From Atherix ibis (lineage: Eukaryota; Arthropoda; Insecta; Diptera; Athericidae): 64,000 nt of DNA. The stretch lies in the NCBI GenBank assembly GCA_958298945.1, contig OY282610.1:35719667-35783666 (forward strand). The letters run 5' to 3'. How positions within the stretch are numbered: position 1 is the first letter of the stretch; each line of letters opens with the position of its first letter. This document shows, piece after piece, positions 45,300 through 59,400 of this stretch. The notes beneath the pieces are model-generated. The model did no database searches. It worked only from the letters and a program-made list of their open reading frames with translations, and was not told the DNA's origin. The position numbers and the translations under genes are program-made.

Positions 45300-45877
45300 A
45301 AAAAAGAAATCATATAACTCTTATTCGAAAATCCTTTACGAATACATTTCTGATCAGATATTATCAAACTCAACACTCATTTTACTGATAGCTTTCTCAC
45401 ACCCAATAATTTCCTGCAAGATTTTGCCTACATATTCTTTTCAGATGTTTATCATGTCAGCTATTTAAACACTTTTATTCAATGGTCTTTTAAAATGATG
45501 ACACGTTTTTTATTAATAATTTTTTTGTGGTAAACCAACAGCTCAGCGTTTCTTATGCTTATACAACCACAACAAAATTCAATAAATCACTTCTGAGTTA
45601 TTCTATATAATAGTGAAAAGTCTCCATAATACTGTGCTAGAATATTTTTCCTTCAGAAGTGTGGTTTGTTTTTCTCAAAAAGGGTATTTTATTAATACAC
45701 AAAATAAACATTTGTCTACATTAATAAAAAGAAAAATACCTTGTCTAATTTTAATGGCTGTCAAAACTAAACTATTGAATAGAAGTATAAGAATAGAGAG
45801 GATGATAAAAATAATGTTATTTTATAGATATCAGCTATATTTCTGGCATTTATCACTGACTTATCAGACTACACTCT
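45300..45877 (-). mobile_element. Mariner family G, copy 4, N-terminal part
   Basis: The right end, read on the minus strand, is GTGTAGTCTGATAAGTCAGT followed by GATAAATG, the inverted match of the left end at 43566. Minus-strand fragments such as KKLLIKN, KDHxIKVFK and ADMINI parallel the helix-turn-helix region of family G. The element totals about 2.3 kb because of the nested rosa-like insertion. Confidence 0.7.
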
Positions 45878-45879
45878 TT

Positions 45880-46560
45880 AAATAAAATTATTCTAATATG
45901 CCGACCACCACTCTTCTGGTAGCACAGGATGCGCGTATCAAAATTGTTTATCTTATATTTAATATAACCAAAAGTGGTGTGAAATGTTTAGCTTTCCTCA
46001 AGCGATGCAAGAAAATTTAACCACCGTAATGACCCTTGTATTTCCTTATTTGATCATATTTTCTACAAATCCAGTGAATTGGCTACTTGTATTCCACCCC
46101 TTCAAGTATTCCCCTGCAATAATCCTTTTATCAATAATTCACATCAGTTTACCCTGCTGAATCTTTTTCTTCTGGACGTACTGTCAAAATACAAAGATCT
46201 TTTTTTTAGACCACACCAAAAGCATGACACTGTCAGCTAAAAAACCTCAATAAACACCGAATCGTTTTGGGTGCATAGTCCGTTCCTGTATGACACTTGG
46301 ATTTGCAGTATCGTAAATGTGCCAGTATTTTTCTAAACAAAAATATCTTAACATCTCAGAAATAAGTACTGTCAAAGATTTGCATTATCATTGAATCATC
46401 TTTTATTAAAAGAAAAATCATTAAAATTTATAATTTAGTATTTAATTTAAAGGCTGTTTATAAAAAAAAAATTAATAAATTTATTTTTTTCTTTTATCAT
46501 TTCAGATATATAAACTACAAATTTTCAAACAACTACAATAATAATAAACGCATAAAAAGG
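45880..46560. other. Unassigned DNA upstream of the host gene
   Basis: The first 450 bp have moderate GC and look like decayed repeat (a minus-strand stretch with HPKRFGVY vaguely recalls a DDE transposase), but no family could be named. Promoter elements of the host gene at 46958 may lie here or in the AT-rich 46360-46950; I see no clear TATA or initiator. Confidence 0.35.
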
Positions 46561-46957
46561 ATAAAAGGAATAAAATTTACTTTATTGATACAATGCTTCA
46601 TTTAAGATAAAAAATATAAAAAATTACAATATCGAAAACGTTCAAATCAATTTTTGCATATTTTAAAATTTTTTGAAATAATCGAAAATAATTCAAAAAA
46701 AAAATCAAACAAATTCAAAATTGGAACTTTTTCCGAAAGACGGTAGAAATTGATAGCCTATAAGCAGACAGAAATTAATTAAAAGTAATTTATTCTATAA
46801 ATTAAAAGGACATAAAATAGGACGAAACAGATACCGAGAGAGTGCGAAAAATAACTGCCATTACAAGAAATACATTTTCATACTGTAGAACTAGAGGTAG
46901 ATTAACGAGTGATAAAAATTCCAATAAAAACGGACTAACTTAGAAAATAATGTAACA

Positions 46958-47451
46958 ATGGGTAACCAACATGATGACACAATTAATTCGGAGCAGGAGG
47001 ATTTGGTGGGCAGTTCATCGTCTGAGCTGGACGATGGTGACGATGATGACATAACAGATGGCGAGGGTATTCAATTTAATTTGTGTAAAACTGGTGGGCC
47101 GTCATTGTCACTAACCGATACGCCCATGGATTGGAATACCTCGGCCCAGGATTATCAGAACGCACAACACCAACACCAACAGCAACTGATTTATTTTAAA
47201 AAGTGTAAACGGACATTCCTGCTCCTCATACTATACGGACTAGGACTTTTGATAGCATCCTTCTCACTCTTTATAGCATTTCCACTCTATCAGAAACAAA
47301 TGGAAATTGGCTCCCAAACGGGCACTGTTTATGGCTCAATACTATTTATATCGCCCGTTGTCACAATTCTTCTAATAATCATAGCCTGGCTATTCTCATG
47401 GCTATTTAAATGGAATATAAAACTCTACAAATTTCCAATGCCAATTAAAAG
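46958..47451 (+). CDS. Host gene exon 1 (start codon)
   Basis: The ATG at 46958 has a good insect start context (AACA before, G after). The exon encodes residues 1-164 plus two bases of codon 165: acidic tail, a basic KKCKRT at 81-86, then two membrane segments (LLLILYGLGLLIASFSLFIA and VVTILLIIIAWLFSWLF) joined by a short polar loop. The donor is AAAAG/GTAATT at 47452. The 5' untranslated region is not defined; 46560-46957 is AT-rich and could hold it. Confidence 0.85.
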
Positions 47452-50400
47452 GTAATTAACTGAGATTACTATTTAATATTTGATTGTAATTGTAACGCAT
47501 TATTAACCTGGATACAATTTGGTAACATTTTCATTTCGTTCATTTATTTACAGTGTTTTTTATTTATTCGATAATTCTATGTTGACTAGTGTTTAAGGAT
47601 GCTCGTATTTTTGTAAGAATATATTTTCTTTTAAAATATTTAATTTTATGGCATTTATCCCTTATGAATATATTTATTAATAATTTTTTCTCCAAGCTTA
47701 AATATTTTTTATATGTTATTGGTGTATAACTTAAAAATGCGGGATTGACAACAGATGGCATAGCTTTTACACATGGTTTGTGTTAATAATAACTCATATG
47801 GCATTTTGGAGGTTAAGCATCTGTCATTCATTCTCGATTTGTCATTACACGAAATAGTGTAAGCAACAAAGTTTTTTTTTGCTTCAAAATGTCGAATTTC
47901 GTACCAAAAAAGTCCCATTTGCGGGAAGTGTAGATGTACTTCTTCAATTTGAAAAAAAGTGCAGCTGAAGCACATCGATTGCTCACCGAAGCTTATCCTG
48001 AATATGTTCCATAGATTTCAACGTGCGAGAGATGGTTTGTGCGGTTCAGAAGTGGTGATTTTGACACGGAAGACAAAGAACGACCAGGTCAGCCAAAAAA
48101 GTTTGAAGATGAAGATTTGGAGGCATTACTCAACGAAGACTGTTGTCGAATTCAAGAAGAAATTGCAAAATCATTGTGAGTCACTCAAGCAGCCATTTCA
48201 AAACGTTTGAAAGCAGCATGATTCATCCAAAAGCAAGGTAATTGGGTCCCATATGAATTGAAGCCGAGAGACGTTGAAAGGCGATTTTGCATGTCCGAAA
48301 TACTGCTTGAACGGCAAAAAAAGAAGTCGTTTTTGAATCGAATCATTACTGGCGACGAAAAATGGATTCATTACGACAACCCAAAGCGCAAAAAATCGTA
48401 TGTGAAGCCCGGCCAACCAGCCAAATCAACGCCAAAGCCAAATATCCATGGCGCCAAGGTAATGCTCTGTATTTGGTGGGATCAGAAGGGTGTGATCTAT
48501 TATGAGCTATTAAAATCGGGCCAGACGATCACAGGCGACCTTGACCGAACACAATTAATCCGTTTGAAGCTAGCATTGGCCGAAAAACGCCCGGAATATG
48601 CGACCAGACACGCAGCCATAATTTTCCATCATGACAACGCTCGGCCTCATGTTGCAAGACCGGTTAAAAATTATTTAGAAAACAGTGACTGGGAAGTTTT
48701 GCCTCACCCGCCTTATAGCCCAGACCTTGCCCCGTCCGACTACCATTTGTTTAGATCCATGCAAAACGCCCTCACCGGAATACGCTTCACTTCAGAACAG
48801 GGCATCAAAAATTGGCTCGATTCATTCTTGGATTTTGAATGAATCGAGCCAATTTTGCTAAAATTTGCAATGATTCTTTAATCTGGAGATCCTGATAGTA
48901 ACGGCAAAAGTTCGGTAATTTCTTCTTCAAATCTCTTGTGGTTTATTATCATCATAAACCACATGACAAGTGGGAGTCCCACCGCGGTCTTCCAGTTCGA
49001 CACTCTCAGCATATTTTTGGCGTCCTGTCTAACAGCGTCCGTCCACACAAAGCGTGGCTTACCTCGTCTTATGAGACCTTAAATTGAGCTACTGTAAACT
49101 TTTTGGGCCAGATCTTCAGCATCCATACCCATTAAGGGTCCAGTTCATTGTAACCTTTTGAGCATAATTTTATCCTTTTTTACGAAATTACCCATCTTTA
49201 TGTAGGGGGCGAAAAATTCTCTCGTTTGGTACTTTTTGATGCTGAAAAATCCACTGCTGTCCTTTCACCGTATGGACTTCAAACCCTTTTTATTTTGACC
49301 ACAAATAGATTTATAAGAAGAAACATTCGACCATCCTCATATTTCCACTAAATCAATACTTCCGTTGCAGACCATACAATATATTCTTTGCTGAAGATCA
49401 ATAGGCGCATGGCTCCTGCTACCGAACACCAGTGTTTTTTTCTTCTAATTATATACTTTAAAATTGTTGAGATACATTAAAAATTTAATAAGCAATTTAT
49501 CTATTCATATTTATAGTAAAAAAGTACTAAGAAAGATCTGAGAAAAGATAGCGATTTGGCAACCGTGTGGACTTCCCTCCATATAGGAAATTATATGTTT
49601 GTCGCTCCTAGACATGTAGTATAAGTCTTATTATCGTACGGTAACTGTATAACCTGATAGAACGACATATAAGTGCAGTTATATATTTTGTATTACAAGC
49701 AAAATTTTTGAGCTAGGATGCATCCTCGAATTTTGTGTAAGCCTTGGTGAGTCCAAAAGTTTAACTTATCAAAACTTCCAATGAGCATATCGGAAAAAAA
49801 TTGCTTATTAAGTTCATTGGAATCACAAGTCATTTTTGATGGGACAAGAAGCAGTGGAAGACTTTTAGTCACTTCTTTATAAAAATGAATGTTTTTTAAT
49901 GGTAAAATTCTTTGAAACTTTACTGGCACTTTCAAGCTTCACCATGACTTCGCCTCTTATCAGACGGCTAACACCACCAACGATTTGCTGTCCGAAAAAG
50001 GGATTTCTGTGAATTTCCAGTCCCTCTCCTATTCTCCTAATGGAAGTCCTTGGGAATTTTTTGTTATTCTTTAAGATTAAAAAGTATCTAAAAAAATATC
50101 ATATATCAGTAGCGAAGGCAATTCAGTACAACGATAGAAGTGTAACCGATGAGCTGAAGTCGATTCCAGTTGAAGTCTTCCAGCATTTCTTCTCCGCTGG
50201 CTTATAACTGCCCAAAGCATTTACTCTAAATAGAACAAAATTGACTTAAAAATAAAAAATTAATTGTAACAAAAAATAATAAGCTTTTATTAAAATCGGC
50301 TCAATTTGCATGTTCATAATTTCAGTTTATAAATTTTACGCTTTCAATCACACTTCTTTTATTTTCATATCCAAGTTGTTTAATTAGTTTTTTTTTTCTT

Positions 50401-53400
50401 CAATTAATTAGTGTTATTATTGTTAAAAATATTTATTATAAAATGTTGCCTTACATGGATGTTATATGCTCGTAATTGTGCGTTTAGTTTTGGATGATGG
50501 AAATTCTGTAAAGTTTCAGAACTTTCTACATTTCTGATGATTATGCAAATGCATTGGCATACTGTTCTTAAGCTTGTAAAATTATGTAAAGCCATACGTT
50601 CACTATGGTATATAAATTATTTTAATAATCTCAATGACAAATGGAGCAACATAGTATATGAACCCAGAATTGTAAATGAGCACTAACATGTATAAACCAA
50701 ATTCTAAAGAAACAGTATTTAATGTGGAAATCATACGGAATGCAGTCCAATCATGGAAGAAACTATGTAAATGATTGTGTCATAGTTTATTAATAAACTT
50801 TTCCAAGTACCAGCAGAGCCCGTAAAAAGTTCTAAATCAATAACTGGAAAACCAAATGTATACCCGGGAAATGGGAGAATGGGTGTGTCAATGAATGTGC
50901 TGCAGATGCATTGATAGGATCAGGAGAGTGGGCGATGATTTTGTCGAAATTACATTTTAACAGCAACTCTTCAAGTACTTGCAAATATCCACATGCATAC
51001 TGGTATGTGTATGGAAGTCTTCTGGTTCCAGGTACTGATTTATTAAAATCATTTTCACATTTTAATAATCGTACAGAATAAATTTTAAACAACTAAGCTC
51101 TAACTACATTAGATACCAGCATATACACGTACTCATAATGTTTAGAACTAAATTTTACCAGATTTTCAATAAAGTCCATAGAGTTCTGCCAGTTGATTAT
51201 CATATTTTGTTATTTTGTTTCGAAGATAAATTATTTACAATAACCCCTTTTACAGCAGATTTTCTCTTAACTTTGTTCGGACTTTTTTCATATTTTTCCC
51301 TTCTTAATTTATGAATTTTTTACTAATCCATAAACCTGATAAACATATAAATTAAGTTCACCTGTTTAACAACAAAAGCCAATGTACTACTGATAAATGC
51401 TCCATCGACTGGTCCAAGTTTATAACATCATCCGTTCATTCATGTACCCAAAACTAATGAGTGTTCAGTTAAAGTTTAAAGCTTATCGTAACACACCGCC
51501 GGGCCCCAATGGAAACCATAAGGATACTTATCAAATTGCCTGAAAACTATTAAATTATCTACAATAATTCTGGACAACACTAACAATAGAACAAACATGG
51601 TTAGCAAAATGTTCACACAAACTATCAGTGAAACCAACCGTTCACAATCTATCAATACAAACATGGTCGGTCCTTTGAGGCTATAAGTTCTGTTGTACCG
51701 GAACGCAGTCTATCAGCACCAGTGATTTTGCACAAATATTTGCGCTAAAATTAAGTCATTGTTTACATAGGCGAATACGTGGTTGAAACCAGTTGTTCCA
51801 AGCTTTGGTTTATTATAAATTCTAGTACAATTATCCAAACTTTACGCCCGATAATGTTTTCAACTCCTTTTTGTTGTTCATTACCGGGATGTGCAGTTCT
51901 CTGGATGGATTTCTAGTTTGGCCTAAATGTATTGGCAATAAAAATTAGATTTCTTTAAGATAAGAATCAGAGGCAATTCTGTACCGCCACGTCCATGAGG
52001 CCATTTGACGACTGAATATTTCGTGTGGATTGGCACTACTATCTTCACAAATGAAATTGGTCGAATCTAAATTGGTGAGAGCAATTAGTCATTGTTAAAT
52101 TTTATGGAGCATATTTAATCGTTTTAAAATATCAAATAGAGGATGTGGGAAAGGAGTAGTGACGCCAAGGAAATCGAGCCAATGGATTAAGTCCTTTTCA
52201 AAAAGATATTCTTGTTCAAATAGGATTTGCTTACGATATGATTAAAATTTTTTTTTTTAAATCATAGAAATACCTAAAGATGAAATTTTCATAGTAATTT
52301 TAAATAGAAAATGCAAATACTATCATAATAGAAAGGGTATTTAAATAAGAATTCTTTAAATTGATCATTCTGAAATTGTTTGGTAAGCCTCAGATATGTG
52401 ATGTGCTAAAAGAATTAAGGAAACGTGTCAGATAAAAGAACAAAAATCCATCCCCCCCTCCTCCCCAAAAAAAACATTATAATATATTTTGTATGCAAAA
52501 TTTTAGTATATAAAAATAAAGTTTTTTGTCTACAGCAAAACAATAAACCAAAATAAACATTGAAATAGTTTTTGCTCACAGTCGAGTAAAATTATTAAAA
52601 ATGTTGCATAAGTTTCATAACTACTCAATAATTTAATATTTTTAAATATTTTAACAGAAAAAATTCAATTCTCCGCACGATCTTCAATAGCTCATTGACA
52701 TTACCAAATCACGACATAACGCGTTCTGTAAACTTTTTGCTCAATAGAGTCAAAATTTGTTGTGTCTTGTGTCTTTTGGTACTAATTTCTGTAAAATTAT
52801 TGGGTGTATAACTTAAAAATGCGGGATTGACAACAGATGGCATAACTTTTACACATGGTTTGTGTTCATACGAGTAATAACTCATATGGAATTTTGGAGG
52901 TTAAACATCTGTCATTCATTCTCGATTAGTCATTGAACGAAATAGTGTAAACAACAAAGTTTTTTTTTGCTTCAAAAATGTCGAATTTCGTACCAAAAAA
53001 GTCCCATTTGCGGGAAGTGTTGATTTACTTCTTCAATTTGAAAAAAAGTGCAGCTGAAGCACATCGATTGCTCATCGAAGCTTATCCTGAATATGTTCCA
53101 TAGATTTCAACGTGCGAGAGATGGTTTGTGCGATTCAGAAGTGGTGATTTTGACACGGAAGACAAAGAATGACCAGGTCAGCCAAAAAAGTTTGAAGATG
53201 AAGATTTGGAGGCATTACTCGACGAAGACTGTCGTCAAACTCAAGAAGAAATTGCAAAATCATTGTGAGTCACTCAAGCAGCCATTTCAAAACGTTTGAA
53301 GGCAGCAGGATTCATCCAAAAGCAAGGAAATTGGGTCCCATATGAATTGAAGCCGAGAGACGTTGAAAGGCGATTTTGCATGTCCGAAATAATGCTTGAA

Positions 53401-56400
53401 CGGCAGAAAAAGAAGTCGTTTTTGAATCAAATCATTACTGGCGACAAAAAATGGATTCATTACGACAACCCAAAGCGCAAAAAATCGTATGTGAAGCCCG
53501 GCCAACCAGCCAAATCAACGCCAAAGCCAAATATCCATGGCACCAAGGTAATGCTCTGTATTTGGTGGGATCAGAAGGGTGTGATCTATTATGAGCTATT
53601 GAAATCGGGCCAGACGATCACAGGCGACCTCGACCGAACACAATTAATCCGTTTGAAGCGAGCATTGGCCGAAAAACGCCCGGAATATGCGACCAGACAC
53701 GAAGCCATAATTTTCCATCATGACAACGCTCGGCCTCATGTTGCAAGACCGGTTAAAAATTATTTAGAAAACAGTGGCTGGGAAGTTTTGCCTTACCCGC
53801 CTTATAGCCCAGACCTTGCCCCGTCCGACTACCATTTGTTTAGATCCATGCAAAACGCCCTCACCGGAATACGCTTCACTACAGAACAGGGCATCAAAAA
53901 TTGGCTCGATTCATTCTTGGCCTCAAAACCGGAGCAGTTTTTTTGGCGCGGAATCCATATGTTGCCAGAAAGATGGGAAAAAGAAGTGGCTTCCAATGGA
54001 CAATGCTTTGAATAAAATATATTGTAACAATTTTTCAAAATAAACACTCAAAGTTTAAGTTATACACCCAATACATATAATTTATATTGAAATCTTTAAA
54101 AAAAAAAAGTTGATTATCATACACATATGTCAGCAGTGCTCAGAATTTATGGTAATAATCTCCCATTCATAATTTTCGAAGAAATACGGGCTCCAATGAC
54201 ACATTCAATCAATTTTTATTGATACAATGGCTTTTTTATATAAAAACTTCTGAGTTTTTAGGATTTTATAAATGGTAATATTTGTTATTGACGTTTGCGT
54301 ATGCTTACGTTAAGACTTATGTTAGATGCTTAAGTCTGTAATGGGTATTTTTAGGGCAGGAAGTGAAGGATAGTTCTTGAACAAGAGAATTAGTATGATT
54401 AGAAATACGTGAATGGAACTTTTTATAACGAGATACAACCACATCAAAATAAATGAGTTTTCAAGATCACGGTTGATAACAGTATTTCAAAGATAATTTA
54501 AAAAGGCTTACTAGAGCCCTAGACTTCTAGTCCGTAAGTTCATATGGTTTCATTAGGGCGTTATATAAAAGTACTTTGCTGTCTATAGTAAGTTTAGAAG
54601 GTTTGTCTAGAAGTCGAAATAGTTGTAGGTATCGTCTTTCTAGTTCTTGTCTTTTAAGTCTTGAATGTGGATTCCTTATCAAGCGTTTGTTTAAGTTTAG
54701 TCCTAAGTACCGAAATTCGGTTTATGGTGGATAGTAAAATTTGTATTTAAATGTAAATTCTTAGTGCTACATCCCTAGCTGGGTTCAAACTCAGGACCAA
54801 TGCGTACTAGACACAGTCTTTTAGAGTGTCGCTAAACTATTGAAAAAGATTTTTTTTTAGTCAAATATCAGTAAAATGCAAGTTAATTTTCTTTAAAAAA
54901 ATAATTATTGTCTATTGTCCTTTTTGCTACATTATGTGTATGTATTAGAATGTATAAAAAAACCAAAGTCACGAAATGCCTTAAAGGACTATATAAATTT
55001 ATAAAAACCAAAAACCTTACGACAATCCTATTAATATTTGTATAAGTAAATGTATTTTTAAGAATAAAGATTTTCCGGTTGCTAAATACCATATATTTTG
55101 GTATTTATTTATGAAAGGCTAATTATCCTTGCTGAACAGCTGGTAGTGATAGTTAATGATGTCCCATCGGATGGAGCATATTATTTTATATTCAAGTATG
55201 CGCGCACGTATGTTTACTATTTTCATTTTGCGATTTCTCAAATTTCCATCTGACACCATTCCTCGAATTTTACCATTTCATCGAATAGAATCTAGCCTGT
55301 AAGCTTACAGACCTTAATGTCTATCTCATGTGTTCGTGAAATGTTCAGTCTGGTATATAAAATTTATAGGCTATCCCATTTTCAATCTTCTATTCCCGTA
55401 TCCTTATCCGTATATAGTAAAAGGTTCAGTCAACGCAAATACATAACATATGCTCCATGTTGGGAGGCTCCCCATTCCAAAATGTAAGAATACATTCCCA
55501 ACTAGACAAATTCAGTTTATAAATTGTTCACTTGAAAAGTTTTACTATAGCACAATTACTATAAGAGTCACATTGGCAAACAATATTATTATTACGAATA
55601 TCATTAGTCCATATACGAGCTACCACGTTTAAATATACTCTTTCTTAAGGACGACTCTGTATATATTAGGAGAAGTGTGGGAAAAATATTGTTACTAATG
55701 CGTTTTGGGGCTAAATCGAAAAGGAAATAACCAGAATAGAAAAGTAGTTGTAATATTTCTCCTCGATCCAATTTAAAGCTAACTCAATTCATACTGAAAT
55801 GGGTAAAATATACAAATTGGACGGTGCACCTACGGATCCATTGATAGAATAAGGCTGGGAAAATTACCAAAGCAACAAATCAAGTCACCATGAAAAGGTG
55901 TAAATCAACTGCTAATCAAGTTGCTACCTCGCAGGAGGCAAATTAATTGCTTCAGGTGGTCTATAAAAACACAATCCTTCATTCATGCTATGTATAACTG
56001 TTGGGGGGATGGTCTGGAATGGCAACTGGTTCCGAGCTCCAGCCAATTGCGATTGTAAACTTGCCACAATAGAATGAACCCTTTCAGATACTGTAAAATA
56101 CGGAACACAAAACCCTATCCTCGATTTGGAGTAGATACTGGCTATCCCCTAGAGTAGTATATAGCAGTGAATTCTGTATGTATTAATAATCTATTTTCGA
56201 CCTTAGCTCTCTGACCTTTTCATGTTCGGATTCTGGTTAAAATCGAAAAGAGGCGCTCCCAATACCAATTAGGATTTCCTTATTCGACGACACTGTATTG
56301 TATAATTAACTATTGTAGAGTATTTTTTCCATTTTATTTTTAAATAGAAACTCTCCAACAGAAAATTACTATTATTAATATTTTTTCATATAGTTTAATT

Positions 56401-59400
56401 TTTGCTTATAAAAATCAATCAGTTCTGATTAGTTGGCGAGAATTTTCCATTTGATTGCAATTGCATGTAAGCATATTTAATGGATATATGAGTTAAATTA
56501 CTGCAATTGATTTTTTTTTTATTAATTTTAAATAATAATTAATTTTTTTATTTGTTTCCTTTATTCCATTTCAGATTGCTTGTTATTTCTTTGTGTTGTG
56601 GAATCGCCGGAACATTATGCACGGTCAGTTCCTATCAGAGAGTACCGTGCCATTTACAAGATCCGCTCAAGGGTGCCGCACTTGTCTATTCGCTAATATT
56701 TTACTTTTTCTTCTGTAAAAAAGGTAATTATTATAGTAAACTTTATCGATAAATTTAAAAATCAAATCAAAAAAAACTTTTTTTCAATAGATTTATTACA
56801 TAATAAAAATTTTCTTTTGCTAATCCCCAAGCATTACGATAATCTTATATAAAAACTTATGCTGCACATTATATTGTATTTGCTCAGTTATGAGCAAATT
56901 CTGCAATTGATTTTGTTTACAAGAATAAAAACCGTTTTAATTTTATAAATTATATGTCACCTTTTTTTTTGGTATGATAGAACTTCCAAAAGGGTTTGAT
57001 CTCAAGTCAGCTGTTATCTGTCAAATTTTTTACAGATTCACGCTTGTACAATGTTGCCAAATTTTTCAAATGGTAAATTTTTTAGACGCACAGAATCTTT
57101 TTTACTGACTGTTTTTGTTAACCAGCAACATTATCAGTTTTGAATTAAGATCAATTCAAAAGAGGTATTTATTATCATCAACGGCGCGAAATTCGGAGAT
57201 CCGGTCTAGGCCTGTTGAATCAAAGGAGTTCCAGATCATGCCACAGTCATACAGTTTGACACTACGAGCATAATGCGACGACGTTACTCCACCGGAGACA
57301 GGACCAACATGGTCTCCTGGGGCCATAAATCGAAGATGTACTATAAACTTTCCGTAAAGGATTTTCCTAATCCATTCTTTTCAAACAGAATATTCCTCAT
57401 CCAGTCGCAGTAACGCTCCAGAATTTCGTACTCCAGGAATATTCTCTGTAATCGTTCATACTCATATAGGCGGCCAAAAATTCTTCCAAGAATTCGTAAT
57501 ATTTTGGCTGATCCCCAAGCATTATGATAATCCAATATAAAAACTTATGCTGAAAATTATATTTGCTCAGTTATGAGCAAACTCTGCAATTGATTTGTTT
57601 ACAAGAATAAAAACCGTTTTAATTTTATAAATTATATGTCACCTTTTTTTTGGTATGATAAAACTTCCAAAAGGGTTTGATCTCAAGTCAGCTGTTATCT
57701 GTCAAATTTTTGACAGATTCACGCTTGTACAATGTTGCCAAATTTTTCAAATGGTAAATTTTTTAAACGCACAGAAGCTTTTTTATCACTAAATACTGAT
57801 AAGGCCGGTATTTTGACTGATTGTTTTTGTTAACCAGCAACATTATCAGTTTTGAATTAAGATAAATTCAAAAGAGGTATTTATTATCATCAATAGCGCG
57901 AAATTCGGAGATCCGGTCTAGGCCTGTTGAATCAAAGGAATTCCAGATCATGCCACAGTCATACAGTTTGACACTACGAGCATAATGCGACGACGTTACT
58001 CCACCGGAGACAGGACCAACATGGTTTCCTGGGGCCATGAATCGAAGATGTACTATAAACTTTCCGTGAAGGATTTTCCTAATCCATTCTTTTCAAACAG
58101 AATATTCCTCATCCAGTCGCAGTAACGCTCCAGAATTTCGTACTCCAGGAATATTCTCCGTAATCATTCATACTCATATAGGCGGCCAAAAATTCTTCCA
58201 AGAATTCGTAATATTTTGGCTGATCCCCAAGCATTATGATAATCCAATATAAAAACTTATGCTGAAAATTATATTTGCTCAGTTATGAGCAAACTCTGCA
58301 ATTGATTTGTTTACAAGACTCAAAACCGTTTTAATTTTATAAATTATATGTCGCCTTTTTTTGGTATGTTAGAACTTCCAAAAGGGTTTGATCTCAAGTC
58401 AGCTGTTATCTGTCAAATTTTTGACAGATTCACGCTTGTACAATGTTGCCAAATTTTTCAAATGGTAAATTTTTTAGACGCACAGAATCTTTTTTATCAC
58501 CAAATACTGATAAGGCCGGTATTTTGACTGATTGTTTTTGTTAACCAGCAACATTATCAGTTTTGAATTAAGATAAATTAATTTAAGGAAAAATTCCTTT
58601 GATATTTATTATCATCAACGGCGCGAAATTCGGAGATCCGGTCTAGGCCTGTTGAATCAAAGGAATTCCAGATCATGCCACAGTCATACAGTTTGACACT
58701 ACGAGCATAATGCGACGACGTTACTCCACCGGAGACAGGACCAACATGGTCTCCTGGGACCAAAAATATAAAGATGTACTATAAACTTTCCGTAAAGGAT
58801 CTACCTAATACATTCTTTTCAAGCAGAATATTCCTCATCCAGTCGTAGTAACGCTCCATAATTTCGTACTCCAGGAATATGCTCCGTAATCGTTCACACT
58901 CATATAGTGGGCCAGAAATTCTTCCAAGAATTCCCAATATTTTTGCTGAGAACCCAAACTTTCGAGTAATAATTGAAAACTGGCAAAGCTAGTATTTTGA
59001 ACAGTAGAAGCTTCAACGTTTTGGTCAGAATTTTCGAGCGAAATAATTTTAACTAGTAAAAATAGGGTCTGTTGGCTACCAGTAGTTGCTCCAATATTTT
59101 TTCCTCCACATTGTTATAGGCTGCGACCCTTGTCCCCAAATAGAAAAATCATCTTTCTTTGTTGTCTTCAACGCCGACGCTGCCTCCATGTACTTTCTTT
59201 TGCCTTCATTAATATGCAGTTGAAGATTTTTTTGCTACTGGCTCAATCTTGATAAATACCATACGTACAGGTCTTTTTGATCGTGACATAATGTCGATCT
59301 TGTCAGCAAATGTTAAATGAGAGGTATTGGAGACCCATAGACATCCCCAAAAAAATCAAATGTTTATTAGAGCTTAATTCTTTCGAAATGAATCCGGAAC

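Larger units (their letters stand above)
47452..56574 (+). other. Host gene intron 1 (9123 bp)
   Basis: GT at 47452, acceptor CCATTTCAG ending at 56574. It contains two family A mariners in gene orientation, an RTE-like tail, a family I mariner relic and a jockey-like remnant. The size is due at least partly to transposons. Confidence 0.78.

Noticed and set aside
54765..54850. Functional tRNA gene
   Set aside because: Box-like motifs only; no acceptor stem or anticodon arm could be folded.
56823..58950. CRISPR-like array or satellite centromere
   Set aside because: Units are 0.7 kb, only three, contain LINE sequence, and lie in an intron.
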